NCBI GenBank assembly: GCA_030596145.1
Contig: JAUVKS010000086.1
Coordinates: 1-7,306 of the forward strand
Source of the DNA: Pseudomonadota bacterium
Lineage (GTDB): Bacteria > Desulfobacterota > Syntrophia > Syntrophales > JADFWA01
Direction of reading: 5' to 3'
DNA length: 7,306 bases
Each line of letters opens with the position of its first letter. Positions within the stretch are counted from its first letter, which is position 1. This document shows, in pieces, positions 1 through 6,798 of this stretch. Below the pieces are notes generated by a model, which saw only the letters and a list, made by a program, of their open reading frames with translations, was not told where the DNA came from and searched no databases. The position numbers and the translations under genes are program-made.

Positions 1-357
1 CACAAATCTTTTATATTCAAGAGATCTTGATCCGAAATTTATTAATAGTCCCACTTTAAGTTTCGCAGCTTTCAAGTAATTTATGAGTTGTGCTTCTTCT
101 ATTCCTGACAAACTGGTAATTGCTTTAATTTCAACTATAACCTCATCAAAACATATAAAATCAGGCTGGTATATCTTAGCTAAGGGGGTGCCTTTGTACA
201 ATATTTCAACAGTCGGCTGTGATTTGAAGGGTATTTTCTGTATCCCGAATTCTCTGTCTAAAGCCTCCTGATAAACAGCTTCGAGAAAACCGCAACCCAG
301 TTCCTTATGAACCTCTAAGGCAGCACCTATAATTTTGTATGTCCTTTCATCTCTCAT
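1..357 (-). CDS. GxxExxY protein, PD-(D/E)XK nuclease-like (3' end cut by window)
   Basis: Reading from the ATG at 357 to the window edge gives 119 residues with no stop. The family usually ends within a few residues of a stretch like the final LINFGSRSLEYKRFV, so only the stop and a few codons should be missing. The name-giving motif is G23-F-L-E26-A-V-Y29, within an N-terminal IIGAALEVHKELG stretch typical of the family. A PD-(D/E)XK-like core follows: D66 in QPDF, then E76-I-K78, then Q90-x-x-x-Y94. The biochemical role of this family is not established; a nuclease fold is inferred from motifs only. The start codon overlaps the gspL stop as ATGA, so translation may be coupled. GC over bases 1-360 is about 36% by hand count, against roughly 42-57% in gsp stretches I sampled, which suggests a separate origin. 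Such genes are widespread, often scattered accessory cassettes, and this one probably has nothing to do with secretion. Confidence 0.9.
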   Translation of the reverse strand, partial: MRDERTYKIIGAALEVHKELGCGFLEAVYQEALDREFGIQKIPFKSQPTVEILYKGTPLAKIYQPDFICFDEVIVEIKAITSLSGIEEAQLINYLKAAKLKVGLLINFGSRSLEYKRFV

Positions 358-1529
358 GTTTTTATATTCTTAATCTGCGTAATCTGTGGATCATACACAA
401 ACGTTAATGTAAAAATCTCCATGCCGGTCTTTTTGTCTTCTCTGAGGGGAGATGTGAATCTGGCATTTTTAATCCCCTTTCCTTGAGACAGGGCGCTAAG
501 AAGCTCTGATGCCCTCGGGACAGCCCCCCTCATCTCCACCATATTCCCTGAAACCGTAAGTTGCCTGATCGTGGTCTCTTCCGGCAAGACCTTGTTGAGC
601 AAGTTTATGAGAGGAAGCTTATAAACATAGCTATTGACTCTTTCAGCCAATTCTTTTTGTTTTTTATGGTAAGTCTCCACCATCTCCTGTTTGTTCAACA
701 GACCCGAAAGGCTTAGGGAAAGCGCTTTATCTTCTTCTTGCAGACTCTTGTTGGCGTAATAAGGCAATAAACCCGACAATCCCGTGTAGAAAAGAAACAA
801 GAACGCTGCCATGGCCAGACCCATACTTAGTTGCTTTTTATTGACCTTTAAAGAAAAAGAATCCGGATTTGCAAAACCTGATAAGCTTCTCAGGGGCATA
901 CCATAAAGTATGACAGGGAAGAGCACAAGATATTTCTCAATCCCCTCAATATCCCTGGCCGGGCAATCCATGGCCTCCGCTCCGATAGATCTCCTGAAAC
1001 GTTCAATATCCACTTTGTTCCGCCTTGACGTCATACTCCTAACAGCCCCGTCTGCCCCGATATAGACCGAAAGGCTTTCCTCATATTTGTGTTGGATCGT
1101 GTAAATCCTGGGAGCGTCCTCGTCAAAAAAAGACAAAAGCGCGGTTTCCGGAATAAGAATCAAAGGAGACAAGGTGTGCAACGTGTTGGCAATTTTGTTA
1201 TCTATGAACCACAGATTTACCTTCGCGCCTTCCTCTGTCTCCTTTATCTTTCTTACAAAAAATCTATCTGTTTTAAAGGGTGAAAATGCTGTGATATCCA
1301 TCTCTATGGCGGACCTTATCTCCTTTATGTTGGAAAACGGAAATGACTTTAAGGTCTCAAAATAGTATTTTTTGCCAATGACGATCAAGCGAACTTTTCC
1401 GCTATAATCGGACCCAACCTCTTCGATCCGTCTGTCCCTGTGGATGAGATAATTTCTTTCTCCAAGATAGAGGATCTTTTTAAATAAGACTTCAGCAAGC
1501 AGTTTCTTATGGGCCATTATCTTTTCCAT
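354..1529 (-). CDS. gspL: GspL-like (PilM/PilN-type) T2SS inner-membrane assembly protein
   Basis: This 391-residue protein is probably the bitopic assembly protein that couples the GspE ATPase to the rest of the machine. Residues 1 to about 230 are cytoplasmic and match the actin-like GspL/PilM architecture, including the segment FPFSNIKEIRSAIEMDITAF at 63-82, where the family has an FP..........E module. A single membrane helix spans about 235-256. Residues 260-300 are charged and likely coiled coil, and about 305-380 resemble the PilN/GspL periplasmic ferredoxin-like domain (LINLLNKVLPEETTIRQL). The ATG at 1529 follows a GGGTGG ribosome site and overlaps gspK by 13 bases. An in-frame ATG at 1517 forms a TAATG junction with the gspK stop and is an alternative start. 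The last residues, DPQITQIKNIKT, are encoded by the tandem repeat that precedes the next gene, so the native C-terminus may have been replaced. Divergence makes the GspL name less certain than the fold. Confidence 0.78.
   Translation of the reverse strand: MEKIMAHKKLLAEVLFKKILYLGERNYLIHRDRRIEEVGSDYSGKVRLIVIGKKYYFETLKSFPFSNIKEIRSAIEMDITAFSPFKTDRFFVRKIKETEEGAKVNLWFIDNKIANTLHTLSPLILIPETALLSFFDEDAPRIYTIQHKYEESLSVYIGADGAVRSMTSRRNKVDIERFRRSIGAEAMDCPARDIEGIEKYLVLFPVILYGMPLRSLSGFANPDSFSLKVNKKQLSMGLAMAAFLFLFYTGLSGLLPYYANKSLQEEDKALSLSLSGLLNKQEMVETYHKKQKELAERVNSYVYKLPLINLLNKVLPEETTIRQLTVSGNMVEMRGAVPRASELLSALSQGKGIKNARFTSPLREDKKTGMEIFTLTFVYDPQITQIKNIKT
371..388 (-). repeat. Two-copy 9-base tandem repeat at the gspL / GxxExxY junction
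   Basis: On the minus strand CACAGATTA is followed immediately by CGCAGATTA, identical at 8 of 9 positions, ending 13 bases before the GxxExxY start codon. It is read as coding sequence at the end of gspL, giving residues in the tail DPQITQIKNIKT. From memory, GxxExxY genes are commonly preceded by CACAGATTA-like tandem repeats that create spurious PQITQI-type N-terminal extensions. That association is recollection and was not searched here. The unit is short and has only two copies. Confidence 0.7.
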
Positions 1530-2437
1530 TCGACCACCCTATAAGGTTTTGTTTGTGATTCTCTTTTTACAATAACGGCCTCGATTCTGTCCACAGCCCT
1601 TTCCACTTGCGCTCTCATCACGACCTTGATCCAACCGGATGGCGCAAAGATGTTTTGTTCCGTGTGCGGGATGCCCGTCAGGTCTCTGAAAACTCTTCCG
1701 GTAAGTTTTCCTTCTTTTCTAAGCTGAATGATCCTGTCCACAAGAGGATCATTTTTCAACAGGGCACGGAGCAGCTTTTCGCTCATTGTCAAATAATTGA
1801 TTGTGCCACTTCCCCAATATACCAAATCATCCTTGATTTCTTCAAAGAGTTCGGCATCAAAGCCCTTTAACAGCATGACCTCGTGGGGAACCTGGATATA
1901 AAAATTGCGAGGCCCGTAGCTATAACCTTTCATCCTGTAATCGTAGGATTCGGCCCCATTTAACCTCTTGAAGTCATCTTTGTCCTGCCAATCGGCCAAT
2001 GCATCTGCAAAAAGGTTTATCTTCTTTGAATCTTCACACGTATATTCCATGAATTTTCTCAGATACCCCGGATGAAACAGAGGTGACAGCATGCCTGCGC
2101 CATCTCTGAGCTTAACCATTGTTCCTTCTGCAAGCTCTATGGGCTCCCCATAAAGGTTCCATACTAATTCACTCCCATCCTCTTGATAGATCTTCAATCC
2201 CGCAGATGTGAATGTAGAGGTGAGAATGTTATAGAGCGCCCCGTTATAAGCGGAATAGGATTTCAAATAGGCGCTGCTTCGGTTAGTCAACTCCAGGACC
2301 ATGGCTATCTTTCCTTGTACTGAAAAAGTAATACTCATAGTAATAACGCTGATAATCAGCGTTATTACTATAACCATAGGCAGGGCGTACCCCTTGTCGT
2401 TACAGGGCAGGATGAAAAAAGGCTCTCTTATATACAT
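1517..2437 (-). CDS. gspK: Type II secretion minor pseudopilin GspK
   Basis: This is the large minor pseudopilin thought to cap the periplasmic pseudopilus with GspI and GspJ. Its 306 residues are near the usual family length. The prepilin site is NDKG16/Y17 followed by a hydrophobic helix to about residue 40. Position 5 of the mature chain is methionine (M21), not the glutamate of ordinary pseudopilins, which is a recognised feature of GspK. Family landmarks are DGAG at 112-115, DWQDKDD at 149-155, NGAE at 160-163, the downstream YGPRNFY region, and an LTGIP segment at 253-257 fitting the SAM-like repeats. The leader is long (16 residues). The start at 2437 overlaps gspJ by 38 bases and has no recognisable Shine-Dalgarno, so translation probably depends on ribosomes finishing gspJ. 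A perfect inverted repeat occupies codons 23-34, within the membrane helix. Confidence 0.9.
   Translation of the reverse strand: MYIREPFFILPCNDKGYALPMVIVITLIISVITMSITFSVQGKIAMVLELTNRSSAYLKSYSAYNGALYNILTSTFTSAGLKIYQEDGSELVWNLYGEPIELAEGTMVKLRDGAGMLSPLFHPGYLRKFMEYTCEDSKKINLFADALADWQDKDDFKRLNGAESYDYRMKGYSYGPRNFYIQVPHEVMLLKGFDAELFEEIKDDLVYWGSGTINYLTMSEKLLRALLKNDPLVDRIIQLRKEGKLTGRVFRDLTGIPHTEQNIFAPSGWIKVVMRAQVERAVDRIEAVIVKRESQTKPYRVVEWKR
2337..2371. repeat. Perfect 17-base inverted repeat, one-base centre, inside gspK
   Basis: The plus strand reads ATAGTAATAACGCTGAT, one A, then ATCAGCGTTATTACTAT; the two arms (2337-2353 and 2355-2371) are exact reverse complements. In the gspK mRNA this would form a hairpin of about 15-16 pairs with a tiny loop, some 65-100 bases after the start codon. 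It encodes the membrane-helix residues IVITLI-ISVITM, and because of the symmetry the opposite strand encodes a near-identical peptide. There is no U-tract after it, so it does not look like an intrinsic terminator. Confidence 0.9.
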
Positions 2438-3110
2438 TGTTTGCTATGACCGGAAAAAGAAGTGTTGTTTCCGCCGTCCTGGTGTTAAGTGTCAGCTCTA
2501 TCGTCTCGGGAATGGTATTTCTCTCTTCTCCATGGAAGGTATCCTGCCACCTGTACACCGTTTCAAAGTCATCCCGTTCCGGCACCCATCTGGTCTCCCA
2601 CTCTCCATAGTACCTGATATTGATCTTTTTTACCTCTGTGTAGATGACCATGGCATGGCTATACTCCGGCTTGACGTCAGCGTACTTTATGTACGTTTGA
2701 TCGAGCGGCACCTCCTCGTAAATGACCTTGTAATACTCTCCAGCAGCCATATCTTGCCGTTCCAGCCTGAACCGGGCTACAGAGGGAACTCCTTTGCTGA
2801 AAACCGAAGAAAGCGTCACAAACTCGATCATGTCTCGCTCGCCCTTAAAAAAGGGGTAATAGCGGCCGGCCTTTTCATTAGCCGGGTCGGTAACATAATA
2901 GTCATATATGGATTCCAGAGCCGATCTTACCAGAATATGGGAACGATAGTCATTGATTGCGCTTGTGTCTGTTAATCTTTTTTCCTCCCATACGTTCAGA
3001 AACATAGAACATGATAGCGTGGCGAGATATACCACAGCGCTTAGAACCATGGTGGCGATGAGCACTTCAATCAGGGTAAATCCGGCGCTGCGATTGCCTA
3101 ACCTAACCAT
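2400..3110 (-). CDS. gspJ: Type II secretion minor pseudopilin GspJ
   Basis: A 236-residue pseudopilin with a textbook class III leader: MVRLGNRSAG10 cut before F11, then FTLIE with glutamate at mature position 5 (E15), and a hydrophobic helix to about residue 35. It would be matured by a prepilin peptidase encoded outside this window and join GspI and GspK at the pseudopilus tip. GspJ-like features in the periplasmic part are FFKGERDMIEFVTLSS at 87-102, the region about 110-132 with a beta-rich VARFRLER pattern, and IRYYGEWETRWV at 165-176 followed by IPETIELTL at 200-208. The ATG at 3110 is preceded by a strong AGGAG at a 5-base spacing (3116-3120 on the plus strand), the best ribosome site in the cluster. 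The gene overlaps gspI by 13 bases and gspK by 38. Length and position between I and K support the name. Confidence 0.87.
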   Translation of the reverse strand: MVRLGNRSAGFTLIEVLIATMVLSAVVYLATLSCSMFLNVWEEKRLTDTSAINDYRSHILVRSALESIYDYYVTDPANEKAGRYYPFFKGERDMIEFVTLSSVFSKGVPSVARFRLERQDMAAGEYYKVIYEEVPLDQTYIKYADVKPEYSHAMVIYTEVKKINIRYYGEWETRWVPERDDFETVYRWQDTFHGEERNTIPETIELTLNTRTAETTLLFPVIANNVYKRAFFHPAL

Positions 3111-3523
3111 GACAGCTCCTGGTATTCATACCGGGCCGCTTTTTTCCGGCTGCCTCTCTCGTAAGTTACTGTCAATTCGATGTTGTTAAGAACTACCTGG
3201 AAACGGCCGTATTCCAGCCCTCCTGTGACCTCATCGTAAGAACTACGTATATTCTTCGATGATTTGATCTTTTTTGAATTCCAGGCATATGAGATTTCAT
3301 TGCCGCAATGCCCATCTCCCTGATTTTTATGTTCGATGATCTCTGTTTTCACTATTGCCATGATGCCAGGAAGGGCATCGGCAATAACCACATGGGCGGT
3401 TATTCTGTCCACCGCCCTTATTGAAGTCCTGTAGGCAAGCGTGCCTATGGCGAGGGCTGAAAACAGAATGACGGCAGAAATCATTACCTCAACCAGAGTA
3501 AATCCTTTGTTGTTATAAGACAT
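3098..3523 (-). CDS. gspI: Type II secretion minor pseudopilin, GspI-like
   Basis: A 141-residue pseudopilin. The leader MSYNNKG7 is cut before F8; FTLVE puts glutamate at mature position 5 (E12), followed by a hydrophobic helix MISAVILFSALAIGTLAYR to about residue 32. GspI proteins are short and typically carry an FTLxEVMxA start of this kind. The call rests on that, on the size, and on its place immediately before gspJ and gspK, with which GspI forms the tip complex. Residues 66-102 are polar and poorly structured-looking, with many Lys and Ser. One cysteine (C73) lies in the periplasmic part. The ATG at 3523 overlaps the preceding pseudopilin gene by 11 bases and has only a weak AGAAG purine stretch upstream, so coupling is likely. 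That it is a pseudopilin is nearly certain; the letter I is less so. Confidence 0.8.
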   Translation of the reverse strand: MSYNNKGFTLVEVMISAVILFSALAIGTLAYRTSIRAVDRITAHVVIADALPGIMAIVKTEIIEHKNQGDGHCGNEISYAWNSKKIKSSKNIRSSYDEVTGGLEYGRFQVVLNNIELTVTYERGSRKKAARYEYQELSWLG

Positions 3524-3899
3524 TCAGGACTTTTTCTTCTCCTCGTATGACGTATCTCAGCGTGCCGGAATCTGCAAACCCGTTGCCGTTAAAAGTCAGG
3601 GTTGCACGCGGGAAGCTAATAAACTCAAATTCAAATCTTACTTCCTCGTTTCTTATCTTCAACACATTATCTTCAAACTCAATGGCATACGAAACCTGCC
3701 GGAGAAATGACCGCATCTTTACAGTTTCCACAACATCGGTCAATTTCTGTTCCTCGGCCGCTGCCTTAATCCCGTCGTAGGCGCCAATGAGCCTCGGCGC
3801 CACCAGGCCGATGCCTGCCCCGACAATAATTATTACCACCAGGAGCTCGATGAGAGTGAAACCCGAATTGTGAGATTTATGATTGAATTCAAAGATCAT
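3513..3899 (-). CDS. gspH: Type II secretion pseudopilin, GspH-like
   Basis: A pseudopilin of 128 residues from the ATG at 3899. The leader MIFEFNHKSHNSG13 is cut before F14; FTLIE gives glutamate at mature position 5 (E18), and the helix LLVVIIIVGAGIGLVAPRL has the proline near mature position 22 usual for pilins. The remainder is mostly beta strand, ending FPRATLTFNGNGFADSGTLRY, which matches the GspH pattern of an FxxxG turn followed by GT(L/I)R. It shows none of the GspG major-pseudopilin features, such as the YP segment with the acidic calcium loop. I preferred 3899 because GAGAG sits 5 bases before this ATG; the GTG at 3911, overlapping the gspF stop as TAGTG, would add MRAK and lacks a ribosome site. 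The gene lies directly after gspF, the place where gspG usually sits. It could be a highly diverged major subunit. Confidence 0.83.
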   Translation of the reverse strand: MIFEFNHKSHNSGFTLIELLVVIIIVGAGIGLVAPRLIGAYDGIKAAAEEQKLTDVVETVKMRSFLRQVSYAIEFEDNVLKIRNEEVRFEFEFISFPRATLTFNGNGFADSGTLRYVIRGEEKVLNVL

Positions 3900-3904
3900 T
3901 TTAG

Positions 3905-3909
3905 CTCTC
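3905..3909 (-). promoter_or_regulatory. Ribosome binding site deciding the gspH-like start
   Basis: GAGAG on the minus strand, five bases (CTAAA) before the ATG at 3899. It lies just after the gspF stop codon and overlaps the rival GTG start at 3911-3909, which has no purine-rich site of its own upstream. It is a partial Shine-Dalgarno match. Confidence 0.5.
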
Positions 3910-3910
3910 A

Positions 3911-5125
3911 CTAAAAATTGATATCGCTGATTGATACCATGCTCAGCAGCATAACCACCACTACAGAGCCTACGACCAGCCCCATAAAGAGAATCATGAT
4001 CGGCTCGATAACGGTTATGAGACCGGCTACTCTGTCTTCATAAAGACTTCTCAGCCGCTTTTCCATTTCGGAAAATACCTCAGAGAGATTTCCGGTTTGC
4101 TCTCCCACCTCCATAAGACCATCAAACACATCCGGCAGGAAGCCGGTTTTGGCCATAGCAACGCTGAATTTCTTGCCCTGTTTTATCTCATCTTTCACAA
4201 TCATCAACTGCTTTCTGAGGAAGATGTTGCCAATTGATTTTACCGCATATTCAAGCGCTTCGGTGAGAACTACACCACTTTTCAACAAGATTGCAAGCGA
4301 GGAGGTAAACCTGAGGTTTTCCAGGGTATAGCAAAGCTGCTTCGTGACGGGTACCCTCAAGACCACAACATCAATCAACCTTTTGAACCGGTCTCCTCTC
4401 TTGATTCGAAACATGAGTACGAAAAGCCCGACAATAGCCGCGAGCATAATAAACTGGTATCTTATGAACATATCGCTGGCCGCAAGGAGGATATCAGTAT
4501 AGACCGGCACGTTTGTCATGCCGGAAAAGAGTACCGAGAACTTCGGAACAATGAAATTGAATACAAAAAGTACCGACATCAGACAAACGATAAAGATTAT
4601 GGATGGATAGATCATTGCCTGACGAGTTTTTGCAGATATCTTCTGTCTGAAATTTAAATTGGCCGCCAGGTCTGCAAAAATATCGGGCAGTCGTCCTGTT
4701 GCCTCTCCGATCCTGACAATGCTGACATAAAGGGGATCAAAAACATCAGGATTCTTTTCAAGAGAAACAGAAAGGGGGGTCCCTCTTCTTATGTCGTCGT
4801 AAACCTCGTCAACGATTTTTGCGAGCCTGTTATTTCTTATTCCTTTCTTTGCTATTTCCAGCGCACGATCGACCTTGATGCCATTTTTCAGCAATAACGA
4901 AAGCTGAGAGGTCAAAAATTCCACATCAGAAAACCTGGGCCTGCGATTGAACTGCAGGAATTCGTTAACCTTATTGGCAGCAGTATCCACGTGATCGATC
5001 TTGACGGGTATCAACCCAAGCTCTTTTAACTTGAATTTAGCGGACTCCGTATTGATAGCGGAAAGCTCGCCCTGGTGCCTGGCGCCGGCTCCGTCGTAGG
5101 CGGTATAGACAAACTTCTCCATCAT
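3911..5125 (-). CDS. gspF: Type II secretion inner-membrane platform protein GspF
   Basis: GspF is the polytopic membrane protein at the base of the pseudopilus on which GspE is thought to act. Its 404 residues are the standard family length. It opens with KFVYTAYDGAGARHQGEL, the usual short beta N-terminus. Two T2SSF domains follow at roughly 67-190 and 268-392, each with the repeated signature: L-x(4)-NGIKVDRALE at 77-90 and GEATGRLPDIF at 140-150 in the first, LLKSGVVLTEALE at 280-292 and GEQTGNLSEVF at 341-351 in the second. Membrane helices are at about 172-196, 222-241 and 371-397. The start ATG at 5125 overlaps the gspE stop as ATGA and has GAGGG seven bases upstream. A second ATG follows directly as codon 2. 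The E-F pairing is conserved throughout type II secretion, type IV pili and competence systems. Confidence 0.97.
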   Translation of the reverse strand: MMEKFVYTAYDGAGARHQGELSAINTESAKFKLKELGLIPVKIDHVDTAANKVNEFLQFNRRPRFSDVEFLTSQLSLLLKNGIKVDRALEIAKKGIRNNRLAKIVDEVYDDIRRGTPLSVSLEKNPDVFDPLYVSIVRIGEATGRLPDIFADLAANLNFRQKISAKTRQAMIYPSIIFIVCLMSVLFVFNFIVPKFSVLFSGMTNVPVYTDILLAASDMFIRYQFIMLAAIVGLFVLMFRIKRGDRFKRLIDVVVLRVPVTKQLCYTLENLRFTSSLAILLKSGVVLTEALEYAVKSIGNIFLRKQLMIVKDEIKQGKKFSVAMAKTGFLPDVFDGLMEVGEQTGNLSEVFSEMEKRLRSLYEDRVAGLITVIEPIMILFMGLVVGSVVVVMLLSMVSISDINF

Positions 5126-6798
5126 TCGGAAACCCTCAAAACCTCGTCAATGGTTGTTATGCCCTTGAGAACTTTAAGAAACCCATCTTCAGACAGGCTT
5201 CTGATATTGCTATCCGACATGTACTTTCTTGCATCTAACGAAAACCTGCTGTCCTTGGGCATGGTCTTGATCTCGGGGGTGCATCTGAGATACTCCATGA
5301 TGCCGACCCGACCCCTATAACCGGTGTGATTGCAAGCCGGACATCCCACAGCCTCCATCGCCTGCAAAGTTTCTATATTGTGTTTTCCTGCCATGACATC
5401 AAGAGCATAGGTCTTGATGGTGGTATCATCCAGGGGACTCGGCCTTGCACAATCGGAACATACCTTTCGTACCAGTCGTTGCGCAACTACTGAAATCAAT
5501 GATGAATTTATCAGGTACTCTTCCACGCCGAGATCAATCAGGCGCGTGTAGGCAGCAGGGGCATCGTTGGTATGGACTGTGCTGAAGACAAGGTGCCCTG
5601 TCATGGAAGACTGCATGGCAACACGGGCTGTTTCTCTATCCCTTATTTCTCCAATCATGATGACATCAGGATCCTGACGAAGGATGCTTCTCAGGGCGGT
5701 TAGAAAATCATACCCGATTTCCGGTCGAACCTGTATCTGGTTGATACCGTCCAACTGATATTCCACAGGGTCTTCTATTGTTATTATCTTCTTGTCTTCT
5801 GTGTTTATTTTATTCAGACAGGAATATAAAGTAGTAGTTTTGCCGCTTCCTGTGGGACCGACAAGGAGAATAACCCCCGCTGACCTGGAAATATCTTCAT
5901 TTAAAACCCTGGTCAGATCCGATTCCAGACCGAGGCGCTCTAAGTCATACATTACAGCCTCTTTAACCAAAAAACGCAAAACCAGGCTCTCCCCGTCAGC
6001 CAAGGGGAGAGTAGAAACCCTGATGTCCAGGTCTTTGGAGGAGACTTTCATTGATATCTGGCCGTCCTGGGGCTTTCTTCTTTCAGCGATATCCATTCCG
6101 GAGAGAATCTTTATCCTGGACGCCACGGGAAGCTGCATTTTCAAGGGTAAGAAATCAATGTCATGGAGAATCCCATCAATCCGAAAGCGCACACGATACA
6201 TATTCTTATAGGGTTCGAAATGAAGATCAGATGCCCCACGACTGACCGCTCTCGCTATAAACGTATTGACAAGATTTACAATAGGGGCCTCTGATGCAAG
6301 TTCACGCAGTTTGTCAATCTCAGTATCCAGCATATCTGAAATATCCGGATATCCCATTTCATTGGTTTCCTGCGCAAGGGAGTACTCGCTCTCCAGTTCC
6401 CTGAACTGTGACTCGGTCACCAGGTACGTATCCCAATCTATATCAAGGCCGCCAAGATACTGGGTTACTTCATAATCAAGGGGATTGGCGGCGGCGAAAA
6501 AGACCGTGCCATTTTCTTCATTCAAAGGAAGCCAGCGCCGCTGCAACAAAAAGGGTATATTCACATTTTCAAGGGGCAGCGGCTGGCGAAAATCGACTTC
6601 ATTGATATTGATATCCTTAAATGTCTTAAGGTTTAGTTGATCTGACAGCGCGGAAACCAGAGTCTCCTCAGCGATGATTCCCATGTTGATGAGGATTGAG
6701 CCGAGCATTCCTTCAAATTTTGCCTGGAACTGTAAAGCTTTTTCAATATCCACAGGGTCAACCCCATATTTTCTGACGAGAATTTCTCCTAAAAGCAT
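5122..6798 (-). CDS. gspE: Type II secretion assembly ATPase GspE
   Basis: GspE is the cytoplasmic hexameric ATPase that drives pseudopilus assembly. All catalytic elements are intact in its 558 residues: Walker A GPTGSGKT at 314-321, the Asp box ITIEDPVEY at 339-347, Walker B DPDVIMIGEIRD at 376-387, and the His box GHLVFSTVHTND at 401-412. The N-terminus (about 1-140) is an MshEN/T2SSE_N-type domain with LGEILVRKYGVD and LGSILINMGII repeats. The segment SDLHFEPY...VRFRIDG at 190-209 is the N2 domain before the ATPase core. C447, C450, C486 and C489 form the tetracysteine zinc site typical of GspE and PilB. The ATG at 6798 opens the gsp operon and has only a weak GGGA about ten bases upstream. 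It overlaps gspF by four bases. The zinc site and full length separate it from the PilT retraction ATPases. PilB or MshE is the main alternative, but the pseudopilin set downstream favours GspE. Confidence 0.96.
   Translation of the reverse strand: MLLGEILVRKYGVDPVDIEKALQFQAKFEGMLGSILINMGIIAEETLVSALSDQLNLKTFKDININEVDFRQPLPLENVNIPFLLQRRWLPLNEENGTVFFAAANPLDYEVTQYLGGLDIDWDTYLVTESQFRELESEYSLAQETNEMGYPDISDMLDTEIDKLRELASEAPIVNLVNTFIARAVSRGASDLHFEPYKNMYRVRFRIDGILHDIDFLPLKMQLPVASRIKILSGMDIAERRKPQDGQISMKVSSKDLDIRVSTLPLADGESLVLRFLVKEAVMYDLERLGLESDLTRVLNEDISRSAGVILLVGPTGSGKTTTLYSCLNKINTEDKKIITIEDPVEYQLDGINQIQVRPEIGYDFLTALRSILRQDPDVIMIGEIRDRETARVAMQSSMTGHLVFSTVHTNDAPAAYTRLIDLGVEEYLINSSLISVVAQRLVRKVCSDCARPSPLDDTTIKTYALDVMAGKHNIETLQAMEAVGCPACNHTGYRGRVGIMEYLRCTPEIKTMPKDSRFSLDARKYMSDSNIRSLSEDGFLKVLKGITTIDEVLRVSE

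Noticed and set aside
83..271. 62-codon open frame on the plus strand at the left end
   Set aside because: The minus strand here encodes the GxxExxY protein with all its motifs; this frame is its shadow.
2301..2975. 224-codon open frame on the plus strand opposite gspK/gspJ
   Set aside because: It is antisense to two clear pseudopilin genes with matching family motifs, has no ribosome site or recognisable domain, and its membrane-like stretch is only the other arm of the inverted repeat.
3780..3801. GGCGCC repeated with a ten-base spacer inside the gspH-like gene
   Set aside because: Each copy is self-complementary and short, the flanks do not pair, and it is explained by Gly/Ala/Pro/Arg codons in the pilin helix end.
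3513..3899. Calling the first pseudopilin GspG because of its position after gspF
   Set aside because: The C-terminal FPRATLTFNGNG and SGTLRY pattern fits GspH, and the GspG calcium-loop region is missing.
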